NCBI GenBank assembly: GCA_958437495.1
Contig: CAUBOH010000010.1
Coordinates: 7,747 to 71,746, forward strand
DNA from: an uncultured Collinsella sp.
GTDB lineage: Bacteria > Actinomycetota > Coriobacteriia > Coriobacteriales > Coriobacteriaceae
Length of the DNA: 64,000 nt
Direction of reading: 5' to 3'
A program made the translations under genes and the position numbers. Below, one piece after another: positions 34,716 through 43,255 of the stretch; position 1 is the stretch's first letter, and the number at the start of each line of letters is the position of its first letter. Below the pieces are notes generated by a model. It was not told where the DNA came from. It searched no databases and saw only the letters and a program-made list of their open reading frames with translations.

Positions 34716-35669
34716 ATGGAACCTAAGCAGTACTACATCGGCATCGACGTCGGCGGCACTTCGGTTAAGGAGGGTCTGTTCGACGAGGACGGCAACCTGC
34801 TTGCCAAGGCCAGCGTGCCTACGCCTCCCATCGTTGACGCCGCGGGCTTTGCCGCGGTGACCGAGGCTATCGACCAGGTGGTCGCCAAGGCACAGATTCC
34901 GCGTGCCTTTGTGGCAGGCATTGGCCTGGCCGTTCCGTGCCCCATCCCAGCATCGGGTGATGCCAAGGTCAAGGCCAACATTGCCATTAACCTGCCCGAG
35001 CTGAAAGTCGCCATTCAGGAGCACTGCCCCGACGCGGTCGTTAAGTACGAGAACGATGCCAACGCCGCTGCCATGGGCGAGGCCTGGCTCGGCTCTGCCA
35101 AGGGCGTGCAGAACGTGGTGATGGTCACCATCGGTACCGGCGTGGGCGGCGGCGTTATCGTTAACGGCGACGTGGTGTCGGGCGTTGTGGGCGCCGGCGG
35201 CGAGATTGGCCACATGTGCCTGAACCCCGAAGAGGAGCGCACCTGCGGCTGCGGCGGCCATGGCCACCTGGAGCAGTATTCCAGCGCCACCGGCGTGGTG
35301 AGCAATTACCTTGCCGAGTGCAAGAAAGCGGGCGTCGAGCCCATCGAGCTCACCGGCCCCTCAGATTCCAAGGACGTGTTCCAGGCCTGCCGCGAGGGCG
35401 ACAAGCTTGCGCTGGCCGCGGCCGATACCATGGCCGACTATCTCGGTCGCGCACTGGCGCTTATTGCCAACGTGGTCGATCCCGAGATGTTCCTCATCGG
35501 CGGCGGCGCCTCCGCTTCGGCCGATGTCTACCTCGACAAGGCTCGCGAGTACTTCCAGCGCTACGCGCTTTCTGCCTCGCGCGAGACGCCCATTAAGGTC
35601 GCCTCGCTCGGCAACGACGCCGGCATCATCGGTGCCGCCTACGTAGCCCTGCGCGCTGCCGGCAAATAG
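34716..35669 (+). CDS. glk: ROK family glucokinase
   Basis: A 317-residue sugar kinase. The ATP-binding GIDVGGTSVKEG opens the protein, ENDANAAAMGE provides the catalytic region, VTIGTGVGGGVIVNG follows, and CGCGGHGHLEQYSS is the ROK zinc/sugar-binding motif, here with His where many members have a final Cys. It probably phosphorylates glucose at the 6 position; another hexose is possible. The ATG at 34716 (MEPKQYYIGIDVGG) follows GAAAGGTGGG; a start at 34650 would add unsupported residues. It is divergent from gntR. Confidence 0.86.
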   Translation: MEPKQYYIGIDVGGTSVKEGLFDEDGNLLAKASVPTPPIVDAAGFAAVTEAIDQVVAKAQIPRAFVAGIGLAVPCPIPASGDAKVKANIAINLPELKVAIQEHCPDAVVKYENDANAAAMGEAWLGSAKGVQNVVMVTIGTGVGGGVIVNGDVVSGVVGAGGEIGHMCLNPEEERTCGCGGHGHLEQYSSATGVVSNYLAECKKAGVEPIELTGPSDSKDVFQACREGDKLALAAADTMADYLGRALALIANVVDPEMFLIGGGASASADVYLDKAREYFQRYALSASRETPIKVASLGNDAGIIGAAYVALRAAGK

Positions 35670-35670
35670 C

Positions 35671-35730
35671 TGGTGCAAGGGGGACAGGTTAGTTTGCACC
35701 AACATGGTGCAAAGGGGGCAGACTTCGCCC
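35671..35730. repeat. Dispersed repeat (GGGGACAGGTT type), copy 2
   Basis: TGGTGCAA (35671-35678) and TTGCACCA (35694-35701) are exact inverted repeats around GGGGGACAGGTTAG; CAACATGGTGCA follows, as at 29264-29325. It lies immediately after the kinase gene. Confidence 0.6.
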
Positions 35731-35835
35731 CAACACTTGCCCCAAATTGTGCCGCGGCCCTTCCGTCTCAGAAGGCTCGGCGCCAGCGTGATACCATAGC
35801 TACGTCCAAGTACACATATCAAGTGGAGGATATCC

Positions 35836-36759
35836 ATGGCAAACGTTCTTGTCTTTGGTCACCAGAACCCCGATAACGACGCCATCATGAGCGCCGTCGT
35901 CCTGTCCCAGCTGCTCAACCAGGTTGAGTATGCCGGCAACACCTACGAGGCCTGCGCCCTTGGTCAGCTTCCGGCAGAGTCCGCCAAGCTGCTCGCCGAC
36001 GCCGGCATTGCCGAGCCCCGCGTGATCGAGTCCGTCGAGGCCGGTCAGCTCGTCGTCCTCACCGACCACAACGAGTCCGCCCAGTCCGTCGCCGGCCTGA
36101 AGGACGCTACGGTCTTTGGCGTCGTCGATCATCACCGCATCGGCGACTTCGAGACCGCCGGCCCGCTGCACTACATCTGCCTGCCCTGGGGCTCCAGCTG
36201 CACCATCGTCACCAAGCTCGCCGGCGTGCTCGGCGTTGAGCTTTCCGACGTCCAGGCTAAGCTGCTGCTCTCGGCCATGATGACCGACACGCTCATGCTC
36301 AAGAGCCCCACCACCACCGATGTCGACCGCGCCGCCGCCGCCAAGCTCGGCGAGCAGGTGGGCGTCGACCCGGTCAAGTTTGGCATGGATGTCTTCCTTA
36401 CCCGTCCGTCCGGCTCCTTCACCGCAGCCGAGATGGTCGGCAACGACATCAAGATGTTCGAGCCCGCCGGCAAGAAGCTGCTCATCGGCCAGTACGAGAC
36501 TGTCGACAAGACCCGCGCACTCGGCATGATCGACGAGATCCGCGAGGCCATGCGTGCCTATGCCACCGAGAAGGATGCCGACGGCATTGTCCTGTGCATC
36601 ACCGACATCATGGAGGAGGGCTCGCAGGTCCTGCTCGAGGGCGAGACCGAGGCCGCTCAGAAGGGCCTGGGCATTGCCGACGAGCACGACGGCGTCTGGA
36701 TGCCGGGCGTCCTCTCCCGTAAGAAGCAGGTCGCTGCCCCCATCATGGCCGCCTGCTAG
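35836..36759 (+). CDS. ppaC: Manganese-dependent inorganic pyrophosphatase (family II)
   Basis: At 307 residues this is the normal length for the DHH-family soluble pyrophosphatase. FGHQNPDNDAI holds the first metal ligands, VVDHHRIGDF is the DHH motif and SSCTIV with MMTDTLMLKSPTTT completes the core; the C-terminal DHHA2 domain ends with GVLSRKKQV. No CBS domains are present, so it is the non-regulated form. GTGGAGG lies upstream of the ATG, and a T-tailed terminator follows. Confidence 0.95.
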   Translation: MANVLVFGHQNPDNDAIMSAVVLSQLLNQVEYAGNTYEACALGQLPAESAKLLADAGIAEPRVIESVEAGQLVVLTDHNESAQSVAGLKDATVFGVVDHHRIGDFETAGPLHYICLPWGSSCTIVTKLAGVLGVELSDVQAKLLLSAMMTDTLMLKSPTTTDVDRAAAAKLGEQVGVDPVKFGMDVFLTRPSGSFTAAEMVGNDIKMFEPAGKKLLIGQYETVDKTRALGMIDEIREAMRAYATEKDADGIVLCITDIMEEGSQVLLEGETEAAQKGLGIADEHDGVWMPGVLSRKKQVAAPIMAAC

Positions 36760-36779
36760 GTTTAGTTGACCTAACACCG

Positions 36780-36819
36780 ACGACCGGATCGCGGAAGCTC
36801 CGCGCTCCGGTCGTTTTTT
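36780..36819 (+). terminator. Rho-independent terminator after ppaC
   Basis: ACGACCGGA and TCCGGTCGT, with inner GCGGA/TCCGC, form a strong stem followed by six T. Confidence 0.85.
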
Positions 36820-36958
36820 GTGCATGGCGCCGCGTTGTCTCTTGGACAGGGGCTCCCGTGCCGTTGAGCAAATAATGTTCAACCTGTGGTTCCGCTTTTC
36901 GGCCACGCCTGCGTGCTTGTCGCGCAGGGTAGGCTAGATGCAAGCGTAATACGTTAGA

Positions 36959-36994
36959 GCGCGGCGCCGCCACTTGGGCGGGCCGTGCTTTTTT
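36959..36994 (+). promoter_or_regulatory. Terminator-like hairpin in the nhaA leader (possible attenuator)
   Basis: GCGCGGCGCCGCC and GGGCGGGCCGTGC pair at about 11 of 13 positions and are followed by TTTTTT, ending about 33 bp before the nhaA ATG. A second small hairpin (CGGGA/TCCCG) lies between it and the ribosome binding site. Confidence 0.5.
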
Positions 36995-37027
36995 AAGACG
37001 GGAGCTTTCCCGTGAAAGGAGCCGCCC

Positions 37028-38386
37028 ATGGCAGCACCCGAGCAGCTGTTTAACGTTCGTGAACGTAAGCGTTTTGAGCGTCACGACATTTGGGAGCGCA
37101 TTGCCGAGAACGGCACGATTTCCGCCGCCGTCATGGTGATCGCCGCTATCGCCGCCGTTATCTGCGCCAACACCGATGCCTACGAGGCCATCCATCACTT
37201 TTTGGAGACCCCGCTGTATGTGGGCTTGGGGCATTTGACAGCTGGCCTCACTGTCGAGCTTTTCGTCAACGACTTCCTCATGGCGATCTTCTTTTTGCTC
37301 GTGGGCATTGAGCTTAAGTACGAGATGACAGTCGGCGAGCTCAAGAACCCGCGTCAGGCCATGCTTCCCATGTTGGCGGCCGTGGGTGGCGTCGTCGTTC
37401 CCGCGTGCATCTACCTCATCTTTAACCATGCCGGCGCCCGCAACGGTTGGGCTATCCCCATGGCCACCGATATTGCCTTTGCGCTGGGTGTGCTGTCGCT
37501 TTTGGGCAACCGCGTGCCTAACGGCGTGCGCGTGTTCTTCTCGACGCTCGCCATCGCCGACGACCTGATCTCTATCGCCGCCATCGCCATCTTCTACGGT
37601 CAGAGCCCCAACCCGTTTTGGCTGGGTGCCGCCGCGGTCGTGACGTGCGCGCTCGTGTGGCTCAACAAGACGCAGCACTACCGCCTTGCCCCGTACTCGG
37701 TGCTGGGCCTACTGCTGTGGTTCTGCATGTTCAAGAGCGGCGTGCATGCCACGCTCGCCGGCGTCATCCTGGCCTTTACCATCCCGGCCAAGTGCGGCGT
37801 CAAGCTCGATAGCCTCACCGATTGGTTGGGCGAATGCCTGCCGTTGCTCGACGACCGCTACGACGACGAGGCACACATCCTGGGCCAGCACGACTTTACC
37901 GTCTCGACCACCAAGGTCGAGCGCGTCATGCACCGCGTCACCCCGCCGCTCATCCGTATGGAGCGCTTGATCTCCACGCCGGTCAACTTTGTGATCCTGC
38001 CGATCTTTGCGTTTGTCAACGCACAGGTTCGCCTGGTGGGCGTGGACATGAGCGCGCTGCTCACCGATCCGGTGACGCTCGGCGTGTACTTTGGCATGCT
38101 GTTGGGCAAGCCGATCGGCATCTTTGGCATGACGTTCGCCCTGGTTAAGCTCAAGGCTTGCCAGTTGCCGCGCAACGTCAACTGGCACATGATCGCCGGC
38201 GTGGGCATTCTGGGCGGCATCGGCTTTACCATGTCGATCCTCATCAGCGGCCTCGCCTTTCCGACGGCCCAGTTTGAGGTTCTGGCTGCCAAGGCCGCTA
38301 TTCTTGCCGGTTCGGTCACCGCTGCCGTGCTCGGCATGATCTACATGAGCGTGATCTGCAAACACCCCGCGCCCAAAGACGAGTAA
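37028..38386 (+). CDS. nhaA: Na+/H+ antiporter NhaA
   Basis: A 452-residue inner-membrane antiporter with about 12 helices. FLMAIFFLLVGIELKYE, MATDIAFALGVLSLLG (ion-site Asp) and LAIADDLISIAAIAIFYG (the DD pair) match NhaA, and GKPIGIFGMTF and IGFTMSILISGLAF are C-terminal family blocks. It is longer than the E. coli protein (388) because of a charged N-terminus and a hydrophilic loop around residues 255-300. It exports Na+ and helps pH control. AAAGGAGCC precedes the ATG; the leader hairpin suggests regulated expression. Confidence 0.94.
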   Translation: MAAPEQLFNVRERKRFERHDIWERIAENGTISAAVMVIAAIAAVICANTDAYEAIHHFLETPLYVGLGHLTAGLTVELFVNDFLMAIFFLLVGIELKYEMTVGELKNPRQAMLPMLAAVGGVVVPACIYLIFNHAGARNGWAIPMATDIAFALGVLSLLGNRVPNGVRVFFSTLAIADDLISIAAIAIFYGQSPNPFWLGAAAVVTCALVWLNKTQHYRLAPYSVLGLLLWFCMFKSGVHATLAGVILAFTIPAKCGVKLDSLTDWLGECLPLLDDRYDDEAHILGQHDFTVSTTKVERVMHRVTPPLIRMERLISTPVNFVILPIFAFVNAQVRLVGVDMSALLTDPVTLGVYFGMLLGKPIGIFGMTFALVKLKACQLPRNVNWHMIAGVGILGGIGFTMSILISGLAFPTAQFEVLAAKAAILAGSVTAAVLGMIYMSVICKHPAPKDE

Positions 38387-38403
38387 AAGCACATACAAGT
38401 TTG

Positions 38404-38441
38404 AAAACGCCGCCTGTGAACACCATCACAGGCAGCGTTTT
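38404..38441 (+). terminator. Rho-independent terminator after nhaA
   Basis: AAAACGC plus GCCTGTG pair with CACAGGC plus GCGTTTT, with a loop around AACACCAT and T-tail. Confidence 0.8.
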
Positions 38442-38442
38442 A

Positions 38443-38470
38443 GTCATTGGGGACGTTCTTAAACGACTAG
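38443..38470. repeat. Dispersed palindromic repeat (GGGGACGTTCTT type)
   Basis: AGTCATTGGGGACGTTCTTA followed by AACGACTAG nearly repeats the copy at 14281-14325 and, like it, lies just 3' of a minus-strand gene. Confidence 0.6.
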
Positions 38471-38472
38471 GT

Positions 38473-38727
38473 TTATTCCACGGTGCCGTAGACGGCGCCC
38501 CAGCCGTGGGCGGCTAGGGCCGAGTTGAGCTGGTCGCACAGGGACTGACGATCGTAATAGCCGGGCGGTAGCAGGTTGACGATTTCCATGAGATCGGGCG
38601 CCAGGTCCAAGATTTCGGCCTGTACGATCAGATCCAGGCGGTCGATGGCGTGGCGGTCGTAAAACAGTCCGTCGACCAGGCGCTGCAGGTCGCCGAATTC
38701 CTCGGCCTGAAACGATCCGTACTCCAT
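38473..38727 (-). CDS. Small hypothetical protein
   Basis: An 84-residue acidic soluble protein, MEYGSFQAEEFGDLQRLVDGLF onward, with predicted helices and a PPGYYDRQSLCDQLNSAL segment. I know no domain for it. The ATG at 38727 is favoured by AAGGAGG 5 nt upstream; the start at 38778 would extend it by 17 residues without a site. It is divergent from the aminotransferase gene. Confidence 0.72.
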   Translation of the reverse strand: MEYGSFQAEEFGDLQRLVDGLFYDRHAIDRLDLIVQAEILDLAPDLMEIVNLLPPGYYDRQSLCDQLNSALAAHGWGAVYGTVE

Positions 38728-38877
38728 AGTGCCTCCTTGGGCGCCCCACGCCGGCATGCGCGGCGACTCGTAATTCATTGCGATGAACTTAATCTATCAC
38801 GGCTTCATAACGTTGCGACGATGGCGGTCTATACTTAGACGAACTGCAACGTACCGCTTCGCGAAAGGTCGCACCCC

Positions 38878-40182
38878 ATGCAGACGATCTACCAGAAGAT
38901 GGAAACCACCGAACTCGATGCCGCCATCGAGGCGCTCAAAGCCGAGGTCGCCGAGGTCAAGGCCAAGGGCCTGGCGCTCGATATGGCCCGCGGCAAGCCG
39001 TCGCCCTCCCAGGTGGACATTTCTCGCCCCATGCTCGATATCCTCAATGCCGACGCCGATCTGCACGATGGCAACGTCGATTGTTCCAACTACGGCTGCT
39101 TCGAGGGTATTCCCTCGGCACGCAAGTTGGCGGGGGAGTTCCTGGGTTGCCCTGCCGAGCAGACGCTCGTACTGGGCTCGTCGAGCCTGCTGATCGAGCA
39201 CGATATCGCCGGCATGTTCTGGCGCTGCGGCTCGTGCGGCAGCGAGCCCTGGGATGCCTACGAGGCCGCGCACGACGGCAAGAAGGTCAAGTTCCTGTGC
39301 CCCGTTCCCGGCTACGATCGCCACTTTGGCATCACCGCCGATCTGGGCATCGAGAACGTCCCCGTCGCGATGACCGACAACGGCCCCGACATGGACGAGA
39401 TCGAGCGCCTCGTTGCCGCCGACGATTCCATCAAGGGTATCTGGTGCGTGCCCAAGTATTCCAACCCCACGGGCATTACCTTTAGCGAGGACACCGTGCG
39501 TCGCCTGGTCGAGATGCCCACGGCCGCGCCCGATTTCCGCATCTTCTGGGACAACGCCTACTGCGTACACGACCTGTACGACGAGACCGACGAGCTCGCC
39601 AACATCTTTGACCTCGCCCGCGCGGCGGGCACCGAGGACCGCGTGGTGGCCTTTGCCTCGACGTCCAAGATCACCTTCCCGGGCGCCGGTATCGGCTTTA
39701 TCGGCGCGAGCCCCGCGGTAATTGCCGAGTTCTCCAAGCGTCTGAAGGCCGGTCTGATCAGTGCCGACAAGCTCAACCAGCTGCGTCACGTGCGCTTCCT
39801 TCCCACCATCGAGGCGGTCAAGGAGCACATGAAAAAGCATGCCGAGTTCCTGCGCCCGCGCTTTGAGGCCGTCGAGCGCAAGCTCACCGAGGGCCTGGGC
39901 GAGACGGGCTGCGCTACCTGGACGCATCCTCGCGGCGGCTACTTTGTGAGTTTCGATGGCCCCGAGGGTTCGGCCCAGAAGGTCGCCGCGCTTTGTGCCG
40001 ACCTGGGCGTCAAGCTCACGCCGGCTGGTGCCACCTGGCCTTATGGCAAGGATCCGCGCGACACCAACATCCGCATCGCGCCGAGCTATCCCACGGTCGA
40101 GGACCTGGAGGCCGCGCTCGATGTTCTGGTGCTGGCTGTGAAGCTGGTCGCTGCCGAGCTCGCGCGCGCCGAGCGCGCCTAA
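38878..40182 (+). CDS. Aspartate aminotransferase-type PLP enzyme (PF12897-like)
   Basis: A 434-residue fold-type I aminotransferase of the actinobacterial group annotated as aspartate or alanine-glyoxylate aminotransferase. LALDMARGKPSP, YGCFEGIPSARKL, PKYSNPTGITFSED, FWDNAYCVHDL and ASTSKITFPGAGIGFI (Schiff-base Lys) are visible. The substrate is probably aspartate or a similar acid. GAAAGGTCGC precedes the ATG, and TATACT lies about 43 bp upstream. It is followed after 66 bp by the STAS gene, perhaps co-transcribed. Confidence 0.85.
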   Translation: MQTIYQKMETTELDAAIEALKAEVAEVKAKGLALDMARGKPSPSQVDISRPMLDILNADADLHDGNVDCSNYGCFEGIPSARKLAGEFLGCPAEQTLVLGSSSLLIEHDIAGMFWRCGSCGSEPWDAYEAAHDGKKVKFLCPVPGYDRHFGITADLGIENVPVAMTDNGPDMDEIERLVAADDSIKGIWCVPKYSNPTGITFSEDTVRRLVEMPTAAPDFRIFWDNAYCVHDLYDETDELANIFDLARAAGTEDRVVAFASTSKITFPGAGIGFIGASPAVIAEFSKRLKAGLISADKLNQLRHVRFLPTIEAVKEHMKKHAEFLRPRFEAVERKLTEGLGETGCATWTHPRGGYFVSFDGPEGSAQKVAALCADLGVKLTPAGATWPYGKDPRDTNIRIAPSYPTVEDLEAALDVLVLAVKLVAAELARAERA

Positions 40183-40248
40183 CGCGTAGGGCCCCGCAAG
40201 TCCGCGCCCAGTACTATCCGCACTTTCGATACGTAAAGGAGCGTATAC

Positions 40249-40563
40249 ATGGATTTGGGTATTTCCACCAACCCCACGCCGGAGCTCTACACCATTAAGG
40301 TGACCGGCGAGATTGATATTTCTAATGCCGATAGCCTGCGCAATGCCATCGATCTGGCGCTTGAGCAGCCCACCGAGGCCGTCGAGCTCGACTTTGCCCA
40401 GGTGAGCTACATCGACTCCACGGGTATTGGCGTGCTCGTGGGTGCCGCGCATCATGCGGACGACCACGGCAAGCGTTTTAGCTGCGTCAACGTGCAGCCT
40501 CAGGTAATGCGCGTGGTACAGCTGCTGGGCGTCGACCAGGAGATTTCGATCACGGCGGCATAA
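40249..40563 (+). CDS. STAS domain anti-sigma factor antagonist
   Basis: A 104-residue single STAS domain of SpoIIAA/RsbV type. FAQVSYIDSTGIGVLVGAAHHA contains the phosphorylatable Ser (about S57) after Asp, and VTGEIDISNADSL is the N-terminal strand pattern. It would bind an anti-sigma kinase when unphosphorylated. No kinase or sigma-factor gene is adjacent. AAAGGAG precedes the ATG. Confidence 0.88.
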   Translation: MDLGISTNPTPELYTIKVTGEIDISNADSLRNAIDLALEQPTEAVELDFAQVSYIDSTGIGVLVGAAHHADDHGKRFSCVNVQPQVMRVVQLLGVDQEISITAA

Positions 40564-40636
40564 GCCCTGCCCCAAAAAGGGCCGTGCCGTTTGGCATATG
40601 TTTGTGATGCGCTCGGATGTTTTGGCGTCCGGGCGC

Positions 40637-40642
40637 TATACT
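40637..40642 (+). promoter_or_regulatory. -10 element of the tat operon
   Basis: TATACT lies about 75 bp before the GTG start of the TatA-type gene in an otherwise GC-rich gap; no clear -35 was found. The same hexamer precedes pcrA, gluQRS and the aminotransferase gene. Confidence 0.4.
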
Positions 40643-40717
40643 TGACCGAATGAATAGACGAGTTCCGGCCGAATGGCGCGGTGCGGGCTCGACTCACATC
40701 GAGCCTTGGAGGTATGT

Positions 40718-41305
40718 GTGTTTGGTATTGGAGAGGGTGAGCTCGCGATCATCGTGGTCTTCGGCTTTTTGCTGTTTGGCCCGGATAAGCTCCCACAGAT
40801 GGGCCGTACGATCGGCCGTGCCATCCGTCAGTTCCGCGAGACGCAGGAAAAGATGACGGCTGTCGTTCAGTCCGAGATCATCGATCCGGTAAGCGAGGCC
40901 GCTTCGGCTCCGGTCAAGCCCAAGAAGGCTGCCGCTGCCGACGACGATTCCGATGCGGACGAGGATGCCGTCGAGACGGCTACGCCCGCCAAGAAGGAGA
41001 CCTTTGCCGAGCGTCGCGCCCGCCTTGCCGCCGAGAAGGCCGCAAGCGAGGGTTCCGTCGAGGGCGAGGGCGCTGTCGAGGAGACTGAGGCCGAGGGTGC
41101 CGAGACCCCCGAGGGCGAGCCTACTGCCGTCGAGCCCGCTCCCGCCGCAGAGTCCGACCCCGAGCCGGCGGAGCCCACGACGGCTGACCTCTACGCCCGT
41201 CGTCCCCGCAAGCGCAAGGCCGTCGTCGACCAGCTCGCCCGCGAGCTCGAGGCCGAGGACGACGCCGCTGCTACCACCGATGCTCCGAAGGGAGGCGACG
41301 AGTAA
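40718..41305 (+). CDS. tatA: Sec-independent protein translocase TatA/TatB-type subunit
   Basis: A 195-residue protein beginning FGIGEGELAIIVVFGFLLFGPDKLPQ, the Tat A/B membrane helix with the FGP hinge, then an amphipathic helix (RTIGRAIRQFRETQEKM) and a long acidic, Ala/Pro-rich cytoplasmic tail. The length and MFGIG start resemble TatB, but with only one such gene next to tatC it may serve as the bifunctional subunit. GTG at 40718 is chosen: GGAGG is 4 nt upstream and the helix begins at the usual position. Its stop overlaps the tatC ATG by one base. Confidence 0.85.
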   Translation: MFGIGEGELAIIVVFGFLLFGPDKLPQMGRTIGRAIRQFRETQEKMTAVVQSEIIDPVSEAASAPVKPKKAAAADDDSDADEDAVETATPAKKETFAERRARLAAEKAASEGSVEGEGAVEETEAEGAETPEGEPTAVEPAPAAESDPEPAEPTTADLYARRPRKRKAVVDQLARELEAEDDAAATTDAPKGGDE

Positions 41306-42099
41306 TGCCTATCGGACCTGCTCGAATGCCGCTTCTCGATCACCTGGGAGAGCTCCGTCGTCGCTTGACGATCATCGTCGTATCCGTGTTAGCCGCGACG
41401 ATTGTTATGTATTTCGCCACTCCCGTGATCGTCGATATCCTCGAGGCCCCGATTGTACCGTTCGTGCCCGACGGCGAGTTCTTTATCACGAGTTCGCTTG
41501 GTGGCTTCGCCATTAAGTTCGGCATTGCCATAAAAGTTGCCGTGGTCATGTGCACGCCCATGATTATCTGGCAGATTTTGGCGTTTTTCCTGCCAGCGCT
41601 GCGTCCCAACGAGCGCAAGTGGGTCGTACCCACGGTGCTTGTCGCGACCATCCTGTTCTTTATCGGCGCCATTTTCTGCTATTTCATCATTATCCCCGCC
41701 GGCTTTGAGTGGCTCATTGGCGAGACCTCCGGTATTGCCACGGCACTGCCCGATCTCGAGGATTATATCAATATCGAAATTCTTCTTATGATCGGCTTTG
41801 GCATTTCTTTTGAGCTGCCGATCGCGGTGTTCTACCTTGCTGTGTTCCAGATCGTTCCCTATGCCAAATTCCGTGCCGCCTGGCGCTACATCTATGTCGG
41901 CATGCTTGTGGTCGCGGCGTCCATTACTCCGGATGCCTCGCCGGTCACGCTGGTGCTCATGTATGCGGCAATGCTATCCCTCTACGAGATCTCGCTCGCA
42001 GTCACACGTATCGTCGTGGTGGCTCGCGGCGGCAAAAAGGCCCTCACGACGAGTCGCGTTGGCTTTTTTAGCGATGACGACGAGGACGATGAGGAGTAA
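41305..42099 (+). CDS. tatC: Sec-independent protein translocase TatC
   Basis: A 264-residue, six-helix membrane protein that recognises twin-arginine signal peptides. MPLLDHLGELRRRL is the family N-terminal signature, with FLPALRPNERKW and FGISFELPIAVFYL further on; the C-terminus is short and acidic (SDDDEDDEE). TAATG overlap with the preceding gene means coupled translation. The hypA gene starts 6 bp after its stop, so Tat export and nickel-enzyme maturation are probably co-expressed. Confidence 0.94.
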   Translation: MPIGPARMPLLDHLGELRRRLTIIVVSVLAATIVMYFATPVIVDILEAPIVPFVPDGEFFITSSLGGFAIKFGIAIKVAVVMCTPMIIWQILAFFLPALRPNERKWVVPTVLVATILFFIGAIFCYFIIIPAGFEWLIGETSGIATALPDLEDYINIEILLMIGFGISFELPIAVFYLAVFQIVPYAKFRAAWRYIYVGMLVVAASITPDASPVTLVLMYAAMLSLYEISLAVTRIVVVARGGKKALTTSRVGFFSDDDEDDEE

Positions 42100-42105
42100 A
42101 TCGGT

Positions 42106-42462
42106 ATGCACGAGGTTGGCATTGTCAACGGCATACTCGATACAGTGATTCGCGCGGCGCGTGGGGCGGGGGCCTCGCGCGCCGTTTTGGTAACGCTTCG
42201 TATCGGGGATATGACCGAGGTCGTGCGCGAGGCGCTTGACTTTGCGTGGGAGACGTTTCGTGACGAGGACCCGCTCACGCAAGGTTGCGAGCTTGCGGTA
42301 GAGGAGGTCCATCCGCAAAGCGAGTGTCTGGACTGCGGTGGGGTTTTCGATCATGACCGCTTCCACTGCCGCTGCCCCCAGTGCGGTGGCGCCAATGTGC
42401 GCCTACTGCACGGCCGCGAGCTCGACATCGCAAGTATCGAAATCGAAACCCCCGATGATTAG
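42106..42462 (+). CDS. hypA: Hydrogenase maturation nickel metallochaperone HypA
   Basis: A 118-residue protein with the essential N-terminal MHE nickel site and a zinc-binding pair of CxxC motifs (CLDCGG and CPQCGG). It delivers nickel to hydrogenase with HypB. It is tucked 6 bp behind tatC and 55 bp before hypB. No hydrogenase structural gene lies in the window. Confidence 0.93.
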   Translation: MHEVGIVNGILDTVIRAARGAGASRAVLVTLRIGDMTEVVREALDFAWETFRDEDPLTQGCELAVEEVHPQSECLDCGGVFDHDRFHCRCPQCGGANVRLLHGRELDIASIEIETPDD

Positions 42463-42517
42463 CCCATTAGCCATCTGGGGACGGGGTATAAAGGGGCAGA
42501 AGTAAGGAGTGCTGAGT

Positions 42518-43201
42518 ATGGCCGAGAAAACGATTGATATTGCGTCGCCGATCCTGTCGCGCAACGAGCGCCTGGCAGATCAGCTGCGCAAGCGTTTTGA
42601 ACAGACGAACACCTACGTGATTAACGTGCTGTCGAGCCCCGGCTCGGGCAAGACCACCACGATCCTGGGCACCAACGAGCGTCTGCGAGATAAGGCCGGC
42701 CTGCGCTGCGCCGTTATCGAGGGCGATATCGCCTCGGATGTCGACGCTATCACCATGAAGGAAGCCGGCATGCCCGCCATCCAGATCAACACGGGCGGCC
42801 TGTGCCATCTCGAGGGCAACATGATCATGGAGGCTGTCGACGCGTTCGATCAGGCCGTCGGTCTGGAAAACATCGACGTCATCTTTATCGAAAACGTGGG
42901 TAACCTGGTGTGCCCGGTCGACTTTGACCTGGGCGAAAACCTGTCCATCATGATCCTCTCGGTGCCCGAGGGTGACGACAAGCCCATTAAGTACCCGGGT
43001 ATCTTCCAGCACGCCGGCGCACAGTTGCTCAACAAGGTCGACGTGGCCCCGGCTTTCGATTTTGACATGGATAGGTATACTAAGACACTCGATGACCTCA
43101 ATCCGCAGGCGCCGCGGTTTGCCGTGAGCGCGCGCGAGGGCGAGGGCATGGATGCCTGGTGCGATTGGCTCATCGGGCAGATTGAGCAAGCAAGGGCGTA
43201 A
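42518..43201 (+). CDS. hypB: Hydrogenase nickel incorporation GTPase HypB
   Basis: A 227-residue GTPase of the SIMIBI class. VLSSPGSGKTT is the P-loop, IEGDIASDVDA and GGLCHLEGNMI (Cys-His metal site) follow, IFIENVGNLVCP is the Walker B region, and NKVDVAP the guanine-specificity motif. It lacks the N-terminal His-rich nickel store seen in some HypB proteins. The ATG at 42518 is 8 nt after AAGGAG; the GTG at 42509 overlaps that site. Confidence 0.94.
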   Translation: MAEKTIDIASPILSRNERLADQLRKRFEQTNTYVINVLSSPGSGKTTTILGTNERLRDKAGLRCAVIEGDIASDVDAITMKEAGMPAIQINTGGLCHLEGNMIMEAVDAFDQAVGLENIDVIFIENVGNLVCPVDFDLGENLSIMILSVPEGDDKPIKYPGIFQHAGAQLLNKVDVAPAFDFDMDRYTKTLDDLNPQAPRFAVSAREGEGMDAWCDWLIGQIEQARA

Positions 43202-43255
43202 ATCGGCCGCCATACAGGTGGGCGTAGCCGCAGAGACACGAGATAGGAGCCTCTT

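Noticed and set aside
36820..37027. Known Na+/Li+ riboswitch class in the nhaA leader
   Set aside because: Only simple hairpins are visible; I cannot match a conserved aptamer by eye, so only an attenuator-like hairpin is reported.
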